This document shows, one piece after another, positions 39,155-49,630 of a DNA stretch of 64,000 nucleotides (positions are counted from its first letter, which is position 1; each line of letters begins with the position of its first letter). The DNA comes from CAVRUD01 sp963849635. Its GTDB lineage: Bacteria > Chloroflexota > Chloroflexia > Thermomicrobiales > UBA6265. The stretch is from assembly GCA_963849635.1 (NCBI GenBank), contig CAWKIA010000028.1, positions 141,952 through 205,951 of the forward strand, in the 5' to 3' direction. Position numbers and translations under genes: made by a program. The notes under the pieces were generated by a model. It saw nothing but the letters and a program-made list of their open reading frames with translations. It was not told where the DNA came from and did not search any database.

Positions 39155-40834
39155 GTGTCGGTAAGAAATCGGCTGGCGGTGATTGCGGCGGGGCTGCTTT
39201 CGGGGCTGGTGGCGGGCCTGGGACTCACCCTGATCCAGCTCGCGATGCGGAGATGGTGGGGCATCTCGCCGCCGCAGGAGATGATCCCGGATCGGTTCGC
39301 CCCGACCCTCAGCGTGGACCGCTTCATCGAGTTGGTCAACGAGTACGGCTACAACGACCTCAAGCGGTTCGGTATCCAGGCGGGGCTCACCGGCCTGCTC
39401 GTCGCCGCCACCGCGATCGGCGTCGGCTACGCCTTGATCTCGGAGCGCCGATCCGCGCGCGCCAGGGGTCGGCAGGTAGTCGGCACGAATCCAACCGGCC
39501 TGGCGTACGTGGTCATCGCATTCGTGGTGCTCTACGCCGCTTCGCTCGCGGTGCTCTGGCCGAACCTCGATACGAACACGAAGGGCCTGCCGCCAAGCCA
39601 GGCGCGTCTTGTCACGGCGGCGGGCTACTTTGGCGCCTATCTCTCCTACGCCTTGCTGCTGATCGGAACCTATTGGTTCATGACGCGGTGGATTCGTCAG
39701 GGCCAGCCTGGGCCGGCTGTCTCGCCGCTTGCCGGTGGAGAGACAACTCTTTCACCGCAGTCCGGTTCGGTCGCTGGCGAGCCCGGTCGGTTCCGCCAGC
39801 CGGTCCCGCGGCGCGCAGTCGTCGCGGCGCTGGTTGGCGCGCTGTTTGCCTGGCCATCTGTTCGATTGCTGCGCCGGTTCGAGGACCGGGCGACCTTTGC
39901 CTACGACGGCCGGCGCTATTCCGGGCCGGGCATTCAGGCGATCACGCCGCAGGACAAGTTCTACACGGTGACCAAGAACACGGTCGATCCGGACGTCGAT
40001 CGTGATGTGTGGCGGCTGGAGGTCAACGGCCACGTCGAGCGGTCCCATACCTACGACTTCGACGAGTTGGCCGCCTTTCAGTCAACCACTCAACTGACGA
40101 CTCTGATGTGCATAAGCAATCACGTCAGCGCAGGACTCATGAGCAATGCGGAGTGGCGCGGGGTGCCGATGGCCGATCTGCTCTTCGCTGCCGGGGTCAA
40201 GCCGGGGGCGGTGGAGGTCGTCCTGCGTGGCGCCGATGGCTATACCGACACCTTTGCGATCGATAAGGCGCTCGATCCGACGACCCTGGTCGTCTACGAG
40301 ATCAATGGGGAGCCCCTGTCCCGCATCCACGGCTTCCCGGTTCGGATCATCGTGCCGGGGCTCTTCGGCGAGAAAAACGTCAAGTGGGTCACCGGCATCG
40401 AGGTCGTGACCAGCGACGTCAAGGGCTTCTACGAGCAGCAGGGCTGGGGACCGAACTTCGAGATCCCGACCCGCTCCGACTTCTTCGCCCCGGCGATGAA
40501 CAGCGGCAACCGATCGTTCCGCGAGCCGTTCGCGCTCAATCAGCCGGCGACGCTGCGTGGCCGGGCCTTCGGCGGCGCCCGGGACATCTCGAAGGTCGAG
40601 ATCAGCCTCGATGACGGCGAGACCTGGCAGGAGGTCACCACCTTCGACTACCAGGGCACCAACCTGACTTGGAAGTTCTGGAGCTACCGATGGACTCCTC
40701 GCCAGGCGGGTGAATTCGTCCTCGCCGTTCGCGCCTACGACGGCACCGGTGCGCTCCAGCCAGTCGAGCCGCTGCCAAGCGATCCCCGCGAGGGCACGAC
40801 GGGCATGCACCGCGTGCGAGCGACCGTGGAATAG
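39155..40834 (+). CDS. membrane-anchored molybdopterin-dependent oxidoreductase (sulfite-oxidase fold)
   Basis: 559 residues from the GTG at 39155. About five membrane helices in residues 5-240 precede the Oxidored_molyb domain (DKFYTVTKNTVDPDVDRDVW onwards), with the Mo-ligand cysteine at residue 319 in TTLMCISNHVSAG, the WRGVPMADLLFAAG and YEINGEPLSRIHGFPVR blocks, and a C-terminal Mo-co dimerisation domain (ISKVEISLDDGETWQ). The catalytic part should face outside the membrane. Relatives reduce or oxidise sulfite-, sulfoxide- or nitrate-type compounds; substrate and electron partner are unknown here. Confidence 0.9.
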   Translation: MSVRNRLAVIAAGLLSGLVAGLGLTLIQLAMRRWWGISPPQEMIPDRFAPTLSVDRFIELVNEYGYNDLKRFGIQAGLTGLLVAATAIGVGYALISERRSARARGRQVVGTNPTGLAYVVIAFVVLYAASLAVLWPNLDTNTKGLPPSQARLVTAAGYFGAYLSYALLLIGTYWFMTRWIRQGQPGPAVSPLAGGETTLSPQSGSVAGEPGRFRQPVPRRAVVAALVGALFAWPSVRLLRRFEDRATFAYDGRRYSGPGIQAITPQDKFYTVTKNTVDPDVDRDVWRLEVNGHVERSHTYDFDELAAFQSTTQLTTLMCISNHVSAGLMSNAEWRGVPMADLLFAAGVKPGAVEVVLRGADGYTDTFAIDKALDPTTLVVYEINGEPLSRIHGFPVRIIVPGLFGEKNVKWVTGIEVVTSDVKGFYEQQGWGPNFEIPTRSDFFAPAMNSGNRSFREPFALNQPATLRGRAFGGARDISKVEISLDDGETWQEVTTFDYQGTNLTWKFWSYRWTPRQAGEFVLAVRAYDGTGALQPVEPLPSDPREGTTGMHRVRATVE

Positions 40835-40840
40835 GGCAAC

Positions 40841-43209
40841 TTACGACCCGGCATCAGCGATCCCGAGCCGATGAGCGATGGCAACGGCTGCGCCCCTGGT
40901 CGTCACGTTCAGCTTGGCGAAGATGCGCTCCAGGTGAGAACTCACCGTCGATGGGCTGATTGACAACCGGTCTGCCAGTTGGGCATTGGTCAGGCCTACG
41001 GCCAGCAGCCGGAGCACCTCCGTCTCTCGCCGGGTCAGGCTAAACGGCACCCCATCCGGTTCGCCGCGATCACCGGTGGGTGCTGGAGGTGTGGGTACAC
41101 CCTCGATGATTGCCGCCAGGGCGGTTGCGGCTCGATCTGCATACTCCGACGGAGTCAGCTGGCTCCCAGATGCTCGCAGCTCAATTGCCGCGTCGGCTCC
41201 AAGCGCCGCATCGACAGTGGCGTCCGCTCGCTCGTAAAGGTCGCGTTCCGGCAGGAAGAGAGCAAGTCCAACCTCGTCACGCACGGCGTTGCCCGCGCCG
41301 AACAGAATGGCGGCGTCTTCGGGCCGTCCCGTGGCGACAAGGAGCGCAGCGATGCCAGGTAGCAGGATGGAGGCATCTTCGAGACGGCCCCGCTCGCGAA
41401 GCTCTCCCGGCCAGCTGAGGCCGATGTCGCTGAGTAACGACGCGAATTGCCTCGCGCTGGCGACGAAATCGCCTCGTTCACGTGCCAGGTTGGCCAACCA
41501 GTTTCGGGCAACGAACTCCCCGATCGGGTCCGCTGCCGCCTTTGCCAGCGCCAGCCCCTCCAGACTGTATCGTTCGGCCGCGTCGAGATCGCCCAGGCCA
41601 GTCGCGACGATCCCGCGATGCACAACCGATTGCGCGGCAAGGTCTGGAGCCGTGTCCTGAAGGAGCGGGAAGGCCTCTTCGTACATTCGGTCGGCTGGTT
41701 CGTATGCTCCCCGGTCCTCCGCCAGGACTCCAAGGAAGAACAAGGCCGCACCGGTTGTGCGTCTGTCGTCCAGGGTCGCGGCCGAAGGTGAGTGCCTCGC
41801 GGAGGAGACGCTCAGCCTTGGTGTCATCGCCGAGATAGTGGCTGAGGACGCCGAGACCAAGGAGCGCCTTCGCTCGGGCAGCGGACACGGTCGCGCTCGT
41901 GCGGGCAAGACTGGCTTCGAGCCAGGCCGATCCTTCTCGTAAGTAGCTGTGGGCGTACCAGAACTGCGACATCGCCGCCACCAACTGCAGCGCATCCTCG
42001 GGATCTCCATGGGAGTGGAGCCATTCGAGGGCGGACCGAACGTTTGCATGGTCGCGTTCAAACAGATCCCACGCCCTGGCTCCTGGAGTGCGCGCCAGAC
42101 GTTCGGCCCAGATGCGCACGTAGTCCGCGTGGGACTGGCGGAGCTTGAACTCTTCTCCGCTTTCGACCAGGCGCTCGCGCGCGTACTCACGCACCGTTTC
42201 CAGCATGGAGTAGCGTAGATCGCTCTCGTTGCCGGCGACTTGTAGGAGGCTCCGCTCAACCAGGGCCGAAACGGCATCCAGTACCGCATCACTGTCGGCG
42301 ATGACCTCGGCCGCGGCGTCAAGGTCGAACCCACCGGTGAAGACCGCAAACGCGCGGAAGGCGGCTTGCTCTTCGGCCCCGAGCAGCTCGTAGCTCCAAC
42401 CGATCGCCGCGCGCATGGTCTTCTGCCGTTCGGGCAGCGTACGATTGCCTCCCCGGAGGAGGCTCAGCCGGGAATTGAGTCGGAGCAGAAGCGCTTCTGG
42501 CGTGAGCACTCGGCACCATGCGGCCGCCAGCTCGATCGCCAGCGGCAGCCCGTCCAGTCGCCGGCAGATCTCGGAGATCGTCGCGGCGTTGCGTTCGGTG
42601 ATGGCGAACCCAGGTCGAACACTGCGGGCACGTTCTACGAAGAGGGCGACCGCCGGCGAAAGTGCATCGGTATCAGGCGCTGTTGCTTCGTCATCGGCGC
42701 CCTGGCAGGGCAAGCGGCGATAGCGGAAACTCCTGCTCCCCAGCGACGCGCAACGGCTCGCGGCTTGTGGCAAGGATCTGGACGTTTGGGCACACATCGA
42801 GCACCGTGGCGATTGCCGGCGCCGCCGCCGTCACCTGTTCCAGATTGTCTAAGACGAGCAGGACTTCCGCCGCGCCGAGCGCGCGTTGCAGGTGGACCAA
42901 CGGCGCCTCTGACCCGACGTCATGGACCCCAACCGCCCTGGCGATGGTTGGAATGACGAGGTCGGGGTCGCGGATCGGGGCAAGGTCGACGAAGACCGCG
43001 CCGCCGTTCCAACCGTGGGCTAGGTCCACCGCGAATTGGGTGACCAGGCGCGTCTTGCCGACACCGCCGGCGCCGACGACAGTCACCAACCGCCTGTGGC
43101 CATCACGGATGAGTGTGGTGATCGCGTAGAGCTCTCGCTCTCGCCCGACCAGGCTGGTTAGCGGAGCGACAATGGCGCGCGGTCGTGGCGGAGGCTCATT
43201 CACTGGCAC
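40841..43209 (-). CDS. LuxR-family regulator with STAND ATPase, two frameshifts
   Basis: About 789 residues. GTG at 43209 overlaps the aminotransferase TAG by one base. Order: PLTSLVGRERELYAITTLI, Walker A VTVVGAGGVGKTRLVTQFA, Walker B EVLLVLDNLEQVT, ATSREPLRVAGEQEFPL; a shift near 42705; winged helix and TPR-like region (CRRLDGLPLAIELAAAWCR, AEERSLLQ-type); a shift near 41790; then a helical region and a C-terminal LuxR HTH (LTRRETEVLRLLAVGLTNAQ, STVSSHLERIFAKL). Such proteins activate transcription after ligand binding and ATP exchange. It may regulate the coupled aminotransferase. Confidence 0.87.
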
Positions 43210-44642
43210 TATACCGGCGGGTGTGATGTCCCGATCGTCCCCAGTCGTTTCCCGAGTTCGTCAAGTGACTCGACGAGAATCGCCACGACCCGGTCGACCT
43301 CATCCTTCGTGATTACCAGCGGCGGGCAGAGTTGGGTCGTCGGGTCGTTGCGGTCGTCGTTGCGCAGGATCAGGCCGCGCGCCTTCATCTGGTCAGTCAG
43401 CCAGCCGAGCAGCTCCGGATCCTCCGGGCTGGCCTTGGTCGCCTTATCGGTGACCAACTCGACCCCGAGGAATAACCCGGCCCCGCGGATATCGCCGACG
43501 TTCGGGTGGTTGGCGAAGGCTGATTCCAACTCGGATCGTAGGTAGGCTCCGGTTGCTTTCGCCTGACCGGCCAGGTCCTCCTCAAGAAAGATGTCCAGAT
43601 TCGCCAGCGCGGCCGCACAGGAGACCGGGTGCCCGCCGAAGGTCAGGCCGTGGGAGAAGCCCGGCCCCTCGCCCACGAAGGTATCGGCCACCGATTTCCG
43701 GACCATCACGGCTCCCAGCGGCGCGTAGGACGAGGTGATTCCCTTGGCCAGCGTGATCACGTCTGGTTCGACGCCAAAGTAGGTCGAGCCAAACAACTCG
43801 CCCAGGCGGCCGAATCCGCAGATCACCTCGTCCATGATCATCAGGATGCCGGTCTCGTCGCACAGCTTGCGGATCTTCTTGAAGTAGTCCATCGAGCCAG
43901 GCGGAATGCAACCCCCCGCGTTCTGCACCGGCTCGGTGATAATCGCCGCGACTTGCTCCGGCCCCTCGAACTCGACCAGCCGCTCGATCTCGTCGTAGCA
44001 CATCAGGGAGCAGGCTGGGGCGTCCTTGCAGTATGGGCACCGGTAGCGGTGCGACATCGGTGCGTGGCGGGCCCCTGGCACAAGTGGCCCGAATTGAGCC
44101 CGAGCGTACGACAATCCGTTGACCGAGAGCGCGCCCATGGTCGTGCCGTGGTAGGCCACCCGGCGTGAGATCGTCTTCCAACGATGGGGGAAACCCTTGA
44201 GCGTCTGATACTGCTTGGCCAGCTTCAGGGCACTCTCGACGGCCTCGGAGCCGCCAGAGGTGAAGAACGCCCGGGCATCGCCGCCGAGCGGAACCAGATC
44301 GCTCAGCCGGTCGGCCAGGACAGCGGCGGGAACGCTCGCATACCCGAACGGATTGACGAAAGGCATCATTTCAAGTTGGGCCAGCATCGCCTCGACGATG
44401 CGCCGCCGTCCGTAACCCGCGTTGACGGAGTAGATCCCGGCGAGGAGGTCGAGGTAGGCGTTCCCCTCCATGTCCCAGACGGTACTTCCCTCGCCTTTGA
44501 CCAATACGAGCGGGCGGTGCTCCGGGTTGTAGTGGGACTGCATCTGGGTGAAGTGGAGGAAGAGGTTGTCGCGGATCGCCTCTCGCACCCTGCCCGGATC
44601 GTAGCCAGGCGCCAGCTCCGGGGAACTCGTCGTCAACGTCAT
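43209..44642 (-). CDS. class III aminotransferase (PLP-dependent)
   Basis: 477 residues, GGGAG 9 bases before the ATG. Fold type I features: FFTSGGSEAVESALKLAKQY, the AYHGTTMGALSVNG block, the PLP-phosphate-ring aspartate in LMIMDEVICGFGRLGELFG and the catalytic lysine in VITLAKGITSSYAPLGAV. A Cys-rich loop YRCPYCKDAPACSLMCYDE at residues 200-218 is unusual and could bind a metal. Substrates in this class are omega-amino acids or amines such as taurine, beta-alanine or pyruvate pairs. Coupled to the LuxR gene downstream. Confidence 0.92.
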   Translation of the reverse strand: MTLTTSSPELAPGYDPGRVREAIRDNLFLHFTQMQSHYNPEHRPLVLVKGEGSTVWDMEGNAYLDLLAGIYSVNAGYGRRRIVEAMLAQLEMMPFVNPFGYASVPAAVLADRLSDLVPLGGDARAFFTSGGSEAVESALKLAKQYQTLKGFPHRWKTISRRVAYHGTTMGALSVNGLSYARAQFGPLVPGARHAPMSHRYRCPYCKDAPACSLMCYDEIERLVEFEGPEQVAAIITEPVQNAGGCIPPGSMDYFKKIRKLCDETGILMIMDEVICGFGRLGELFGSTYFGVEPDVITLAKGITSSYAPLGAVMVRKSVADTFVGEGPGFSHGLTFGGHPVSCAAALANLDIFLEEDLAGQAKATGAYLRSELESAFANHPNVGDIRGAGLFLGVELVTDKATKASPEDPELLGWLTDQMKARGLILRNDDRNDPTTQLCPPLVITKDEVDRVVAILVESLDELGKRLGTIGTSHPPV

Positions 44643-44750
44643 TCCACACGCTCCCTTCGCATCGCGCGACTGGCAGGTCAGTGTCAGAATTCTTTCGTGC
44701 CGCGCATTCTACGGCAGCAGTGGACAAGCGCGATAGACCGGCCGCGGCCA

Positions 44751-44869
44751 TCACGCCCGCGCTTGCGCGAGCCGGAGAACATGCAGGGACACACTTCGCC
44801 TGCGCGAACTCCGGGGTGTTGAGCCCAGGATTACCACCTGGTCTCCTGGGGCCGCGTGCCCATGCTCGA
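44751..44869 (-). pseudogene. pyk: detached 3' end of pyruvate kinase gene
   Basis: Reading leftwards from the IS edge, the frame gives IEHGHAAPGDQVVILGSTP and then about 20 basic residues to a TGA at 44751. GDQVVILGS is the last conserved strand of the pyruvate kinase C-terminal domain. It continues exactly the frame interrupted at 46270-46278, across the IS and its target duplication. On its own it has no start. Confidence 0.85.
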
Positions 44870-46269
44870 GGGTGTGCGCAGGAAGTGTCGGGATCAGGCG
44901 GCGAGGTTGTAGTTAGCCCATTGGTCGTTGAACAGCAGGACGCGCACGAGGCGACGGCCTGGGCGCCGGGCAGGCCCCAGCGCATCCCCGGCCCCTTCTC
45001 GCGGGCCCCGATCGATGCTTGCAAGCACCCTCGACCATGCCGCTGCCGATGTCCAGGCCCCGCTCGCGGTAGCGACCGTAGGCCATCCGGCTGGCCTGAT
45101 TGGTGAAGTACCCGACCTGCTCGTCGCGCACCACCGCTGCGCCGGCCGGGCACGTGAGCCGGCGCCAGGCCGCGACGAGGGCCGCACCCGCCCGGCAGCC
45201 AGCCGGTCCAGCTGGCGCGCGACCCAGCGCCGCGTCTTGGCCGTCCCCTCGCCATGGAGCGCCCGCCCAAACTCCCAGATCCGCTCGCTGGCGTGGTACC
45301 AGTCCACGATACAGGTCGCCTTCGGGCAGTGCTCGGCGGCCAGGTTCCAGATCCACTCGGCCCGTCCCCAGCACGACGACCTCGGCGGCCCCTTCCAGCC
45401 CCCGGCGATGGGCCTCCACTGCGAGGCGGCGGCCGAACGCCTCGGCCGGCTCGAAGCCGGCGACGTAGCTGGCTGCGCCGGGGTCAGCTCCCCGCCCGGC
45501 CTGCCGTGCTCCGGCCGCACGACCCCGACTTTGACCTCCTTGCCCTCGCCGCCCGTGCCCAGGATGCGCACCCCATCCATCGCCACGTAGAGCCGGGCTG
45601 GGGCTGGTCCGGCGGCCGGCGGCAGCCCATCGCGCCAGGCGGTCGCCATCGTCGCGCCAGCTCCGCTTCGCGGCGAGCGCCGATGGCTTCGGTCACGGTC
45701 CGGACGGTGCTCGCCGACACCCGGATCCCGCGAGCGCCGCCAGCGTTGTGACCGCCTGGGCGAACGGCAGCAGCGCCCCGAGGTGGCTGGTGGCGCGCCG
45801 CACCCCGGGGCTGTGGCTGGCGCGGCCCAGCCCGAGCGCCGGGTCGAGTGGGCAGGCCCCCTGGCCGCACGCCGGGCACCAGTAGTACGCCCGCCGCAAC
45901 GCGATCCAGCCGACCACGGTCTGTACCTCCTTGGTGCGATAGCCCTCGAAGCCGGCCGTGCCACCGCAGGCGCAGGCCTGGCGCACCCCGTCCTTGCCTG
46001 CCCCCGCGCCGCCAGCCCGGCTTCCAGCACCCGCGCCCCGACCGCCAGCACGCCCTCCCGCACAGGCGCTCGGTCGCCTCCAGGTCGACCCCGTCGCCCC
46101 CGGCCACCCGGTCAGCAGGGCCGTCAGGGCACCCAACGCCTCCATCAGCACGCGGGGCGCGTGCTATCGTCCACGGCGATACCCTCCCGCGGCGGGATCC
46201 AGCCGCCGCACCTCCTCCGGATCGAGGACGGGAGGGTATCACCCACCCCGACATTTCCTGCGCACACCC
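44870..46269 (-). mobile_element. 1.4-kb UPF0236/ISKra4-like insertion sequence with perfect TSD
   Basis: 23-base terminal inverted repeats (44870-44892 and 46247-46269; outer part GGGTGTGCGCAGGAA) differ at a single base. The 9-bp target duplication CATGCTCGA is found at 44861-44869 and 46270-46278. The element lies in the 3' part of the pyruvate kinase gene and is oriented the same way. Confidence 0.93.
44894..46151 (-). CDS. UPF0236/ISKra4-type transposase, multiple frameshifts
   Basis: About 420 residues over several frames. The N-terminal part has a zinc-ribbon-like CACGGTAGFEGYRTKEVQTV and AYYWCPACGQGACPLDP. The catalytic part shows RLYVAMDGVRILGTGGEGKE, EWIWNLAAEHCPKATCIVDW, HASERIWEFGRALHGEGTAK, FTNQASRMAYGRYRERGLDI then GSGMVEGACKH, and ends VRVLLFNDQWANYNLAA. 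At least four frame changes are needed; the element ends are perfect, so recent insertion with consensus errors is plausible. Confidence 0.82.
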
Positions 46270-47646
46270 CATGCTCGATGACCACCCGCTCGATCTCTTC
46301 TGGCTGTGCTAGCGATAGTTGCTGATCGACGATCACCGGGATCACGCCGTACCAGAGAGCCAGACGACGCGCGACCGCGAGATCATGGGTCAGGGCGACA
46401 ATCGGAGTCCCCGGCCGTTCGCTGGCGACGATCCCGGCGGTGCGGCCCGTCGCGGTGAGCACGACGATCGCGCTGGCTGGCAGGGCGCGGGCCAATGCTT
46501 TGGCCGCGCGGGCAATGGCATGGGCATCGCTGCGGGCGGCGGCTGGCGCGAGATCGACCACGGTTCTCCTGCTGGCGCCAGTCCGATCCTGGACGATCGA
46601 TTGCTCAGTTTCCTGTGCAATCCGGTTCATGACCTCGACCGCGGCAATCGGATGGGTCCCGACCGCCGTTTCACCGGAGAGCATGACCGCGTCGGAGCCG
46701 TCCAGAATGGCGTTGGCGACATCGCTCGCTTCGGCGCGAGTGGGCCGGGGGTTGGTCATCATCGACTCGAGCATCTGCGTCGCCGTGATTGCCGGAACGC
46801 CGTGGCGATTGGCCAGACGGATCGCTCGCTTCTGGATCGCGGGTACGGCCTCCGGGCTGAGCTCGACGCCCAGATCGCCGCGAGCAACCATGATGCCGTC
46901 GCTCGCCACGGATGATGGCCTCCAGCGCATCTACAGCCTGGGGTTTCTCGATCTTGGCAATCAGTGGCTGGCGACCGCCGAGCTGCCGGATCACGCTTCT
47001 TGCCCGGCGCAGATCGTTGACCGAGCGCACGAAACTGAGCGCGACAAAATCGACACCGTGCTCGACTCCGAAGGCCAGGTCCGCCTCATCCTTTTCGGTG
47101 AGAGCCGGTACACGAAGCGCGGTGCCCGGCAGGTTGACGCCTTTGCGCTCCCGCAGCAGCCCGCCGAACACGACCCGGCACGTCACGTATCCGGTTCCTG
47201 AATCCGGCCGGCTCTGTCGATTCGACCCGTAATTCCAACGCTCCGTCGTCGAGCAGGATCTTGTCTCCGACCCTCAGGTCTTCGGCAAGGTAGGGATAGG
47301 TCGTCGAGATTTCCGCGGCGGTTCCTGGCTTGGTATCGGGCCCGGTGGTTCCGATCCGGACTGTGGCGCCGGGCTCGAGGCGGATCGGTCCTCCACCGGC
47401 TAGATCCCCGACTCGCAGCTTTGGCCCCTGGAGATCCTGAAGCAGGGCAATCGGGCGGTTGAGATCCGCCGCAATGCTTCTGGCGGCCGTGATGACGGCG
47501 GCATGGTCCTCGTGGGTGCCGTGCGAGAAGTTGAGGCGCAGAACATCGACCCCGGCGCCGATGAGCGCCCTCAGCATCTCCGGGCTTTGGGTCGCCGGGC
47601 CAACGGTGGCAACGATCTTTGTCAGTGTCCGTGCTACGTCACGCAT
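46145..47646 (-). pseudogene. pyk: pyruvate kinase, frameshifted and cut by an insertion sequence
   Basis: Start at the ATG 47646 with GGGGA 5 bases upstream (RTLTKIVATVGPATQSPEML). Conserved blocks: DVLRLNFSHGTHEDH, LLQDLQGPKLRVGDL, ILLDDGALELRVE, then after a shift near 47200 KGVNLPGTALRVPALTEKDE and FVALSFVRSVNDLRRA, IAKIEKPQAVDALE; after a shift near 46918 GIMVARGDLGVELS, ITATQMLESM and AVMLSGETAVG. The C-terminal domain breaks at EIERVVIEHG where the IS begins; translation would run into the IS and stop at 46145. It converts phosphoenolpyruvate and ADP to pyruvate and ATP. Loss of the last ~33 residues removes part of the C-terminal (allosteric) domain, so residual activity is possible. 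Confidence 0.88.
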
Positions 47647-48177
47647 CGCGTTCCCCATGTGAGCCCGATTCCGGGTCAGCATGCCATACGGTCCTGCCGA
47701 TTATCGGAGAAGACGTGCGCCCGACTGCGTTGACTGACCCTAGCTCGATTTTTGCAATTCCGGACGTGACGGAGCCCGATTGACTATGCCAATGGGTATC
47801 CTAGAGGCATGGGGTTCTGCTGCTCGCACGGTCCCGCCTTCGGCGTGTGCCCCTTGGCCGCAATGCCTAGTGGCACATCGGCGGTCGGCCGCCTTCGCAC
47901 CGGCCGCCGGCGGGGCGAAGGCGGGTCAGCAGTCAGCGGTTCTGCCTTCATCCTTTACCGTTCCCCGTTCCCGTCCTCAATCACTGCCTCATCTCATGAC
48001 GACGCCGCATCGCCGACACGCTGACCCGAGGATAGGAAAGCGGCGGAGGGGATGGGACCCGCCCGGTACCCCGACACACGGATCGCGCAAATTGACCCGG
48101 CTCCGAGCGATGATCTACAGTGGGGCTATCTCAGCGGCGCATTGGCCGCGACAACCGCATATCGATTGGACGACCGG
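47647..48177. other. intergenic region between pyk and the Cys-rich cluster
   Basis: 530 bp without a convincing gene. The right part (48062-48177) is a leader sequence that recurs before the second Cys-rich gene. The left part holds the pyk upstream region; no clear promoter elements. Confidence 0.55.
48062..48177 (+). repeat. leader repeat, copy 1 (with possible promoter)
   Basis: About 116 bp ending at the first Cys-rich gene recur with roughly 85% identity at 49514-49630, before the second one. Both copies contain GGTACCCCG, CACGGATCGCGCA and TCAGCGGCGCATTGGCCGCGA. A possible promoter is TTGACC, 18 bases, TACAGT in copy 1 and TTGGAC, 19 bases, TACACT in copy 2. Conservation of non-coding sequence suggests shared regulation or a recent tandem duplication. 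Confidence 0.6.
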
Positions 48178-49176
48178 GTGGACTCACGCTCGTTTGACGC
48201 TCTCACCCGCTCGCTGGCCACGGCCAAAACCCGCCGCGGCCTCCTTGGCGGCCTCGCCGCCTTGGTCGTGGGGGCGCGTGCCGCGTCTGCCCAGACCGCC
48301 TGCCCACCGGGGCAGATCCGCAACACGAAGGGCCAGTGCACCTGCCCGGCGGGGACCGATGCTTGCCCCGACGGGTGCTTCAATAAGAAGACCGACCTGG
48401 CCAACTGCGGGCGGTGCGGGCACGCCTGCCTTTCCGGTGAGATCTGCCAGAAGGGCGAATGCAAGTGCCCGCGCGGGGCGACCTGCGGCTGTTTGCCAGG
48501 CCAGGTCTCGTGCAACGGGACGTGCACCAACCTGGACGACTTCCGCTCCGACGCGGGCAACTGTGGCGCCTGCGGAATCGTTTGTGGCACCGGCGGCGAC
48601 GACTGCCGCATTCCACGCTGCGACGAGGGGGTCTGCGTCACGGATCCGCGGGACTGCGAGGACGGCAACCCGTGCACATCCAACCACTGCAACGGTTTCT
48701 GCGTCACCGGTTTCCTCTCGGGCGGGACCTGCTCCACCGCGGAGGTGACGAACGGCACCTGCGCAACCGGGACCTGTGTCGCGACCACGACCACCGCTGC
48801 ACCGACAACGACAACCACGACTCAAGCACCGACAACCACCACGACCACCGCACCTACCACGACCACCACCACGGCTCAGCCGACGACCACGATCGCCCCG
48901 GATCCGAACACGTGCAGCCCCGCGCGGGACTTCTGCCTCTTCGGAGACCCGCTGCCCTGTGGCGCGAACCAAGACGTCACCTGCACCTGCGGGACGACCC
49001 TTGGCGGGGCCCCCATTTGCCGGCAGAACTCCCAAGGGGAATGCCTCACCTGCGGAAGCGACGCGGACTGCGCCGGCATAGCCGCCATCTACGGGGGGCA
49101 GTACGTGTGCGCCCAGTGCACGAGATGCCAAGCCGTCAACACCAGCACCGTGTGCGTGAAATTGTGCCCCGTCTAA
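48178..49176 (+). CDS. Cys-rich secreted protein 1 with Thr-rich linker
   Basis: 332 residues from the GTG at 48178, chosen by alignment with its two paralogues. The leader SFDALTRSLATAKTRRGLLG with GGLAALVVGARAASA looks like a twin-arginine-type signal. A Cys-rich region follows (about 30 cysteines in residues 35-190; CPDGCFNKKTDLANCGRCGH resembles Stigma1/EGF-like modules), then a Thr/Pro-rich stretch (TTTTAAPTTTTTTQAPTTTT type, about residues 200-240), then a second Cys-rich domain. It is probably exported and disulfide-stabilised or wall-associated. Function unknown. Confidence 0.75.
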   Translation: MDSRSFDALTRSLATAKTRRGLLGGLAALVVGARAASAQTACPPGQIRNTKGQCTCPAGTDACPDGCFNKKTDLANCGRCGHACLSGEICQKGECKCPRGATCGCLPGQVSCNGTCTNLDDFRSDAGNCGACGIVCGTGGDDCRIPRCDEGVCVTDPRDCEDGNPCTSNHCNGFCVTGFLSGGTCSTAEVTNGTCATGTCVATTTTAAPTTTTTTQAPTTTTTTAPTTTTTTAQPTTTIAPDPNTCSPARDFCLFGDPLPCGANQDVTCTCGTTLGGAPICRQNSQGECLTCGSDADCAGIAAIYGGQYVCAQCTRCQAVNTSTVCVKLCPV

Positions 49177-49270
49177 GGTACGGAACAGACCGGACCCCGC
49201 AGTCGAGCGCGCCGGCATACGGGCCACGTGCTCTGCTGCGATGGTCTGGTCTGCTACTCGGGCGGTTTCT

Positions 49271-49299
49271 CCACGGAGGCGGCCCGGCCGCCTCCGTGG
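49271..49299 (+). terminator. hairpin terminator after Cys-rich gene 1
   Basis: Perfect 12-base arms (CCACGGAGGCGG and complement) with a CCCGG loop, about 95 bp after the stop codon. Confidence 0.75.
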
Positions 49300-49513
49300 G
49301 GGGGCTACTTAGGAGCCCCCGCCTCATCTCGCCTCCTTCACCGTCCTGTGACCCGTCTCTCATCCTCGCCTACCCCCCCCTGCCTCAGCCCATGACAGTG
49401 TTGCACCACTAGCAGGTTGGCATCCCTCTTCCTTCTCCTTCTTAGCAGGGGCCCGGAGAGTGCCCAGGGGATTCATCTAGGAGACTGGAAGAACAAGAAA
49501 TGGAGAGGATCAA

Positions 49514-49630
49514 CCCGGTACCCCGCCACACGGATCGCGCAGATTGGACCCGGCCTCGAGCGATGACCTACACTGTAGCCTTCTCAGCGGCGCATTGGCC
49601 GCGAAAATTGCATACTGATTGGACAACTGG
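49514..49630 (+). repeat. leader repeat, copy 2
   Basis: Second copy of the sequence at 48062-48177, offset 1452-1453 bp, directly before Cys-rich gene 2. Confidence 0.6.
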
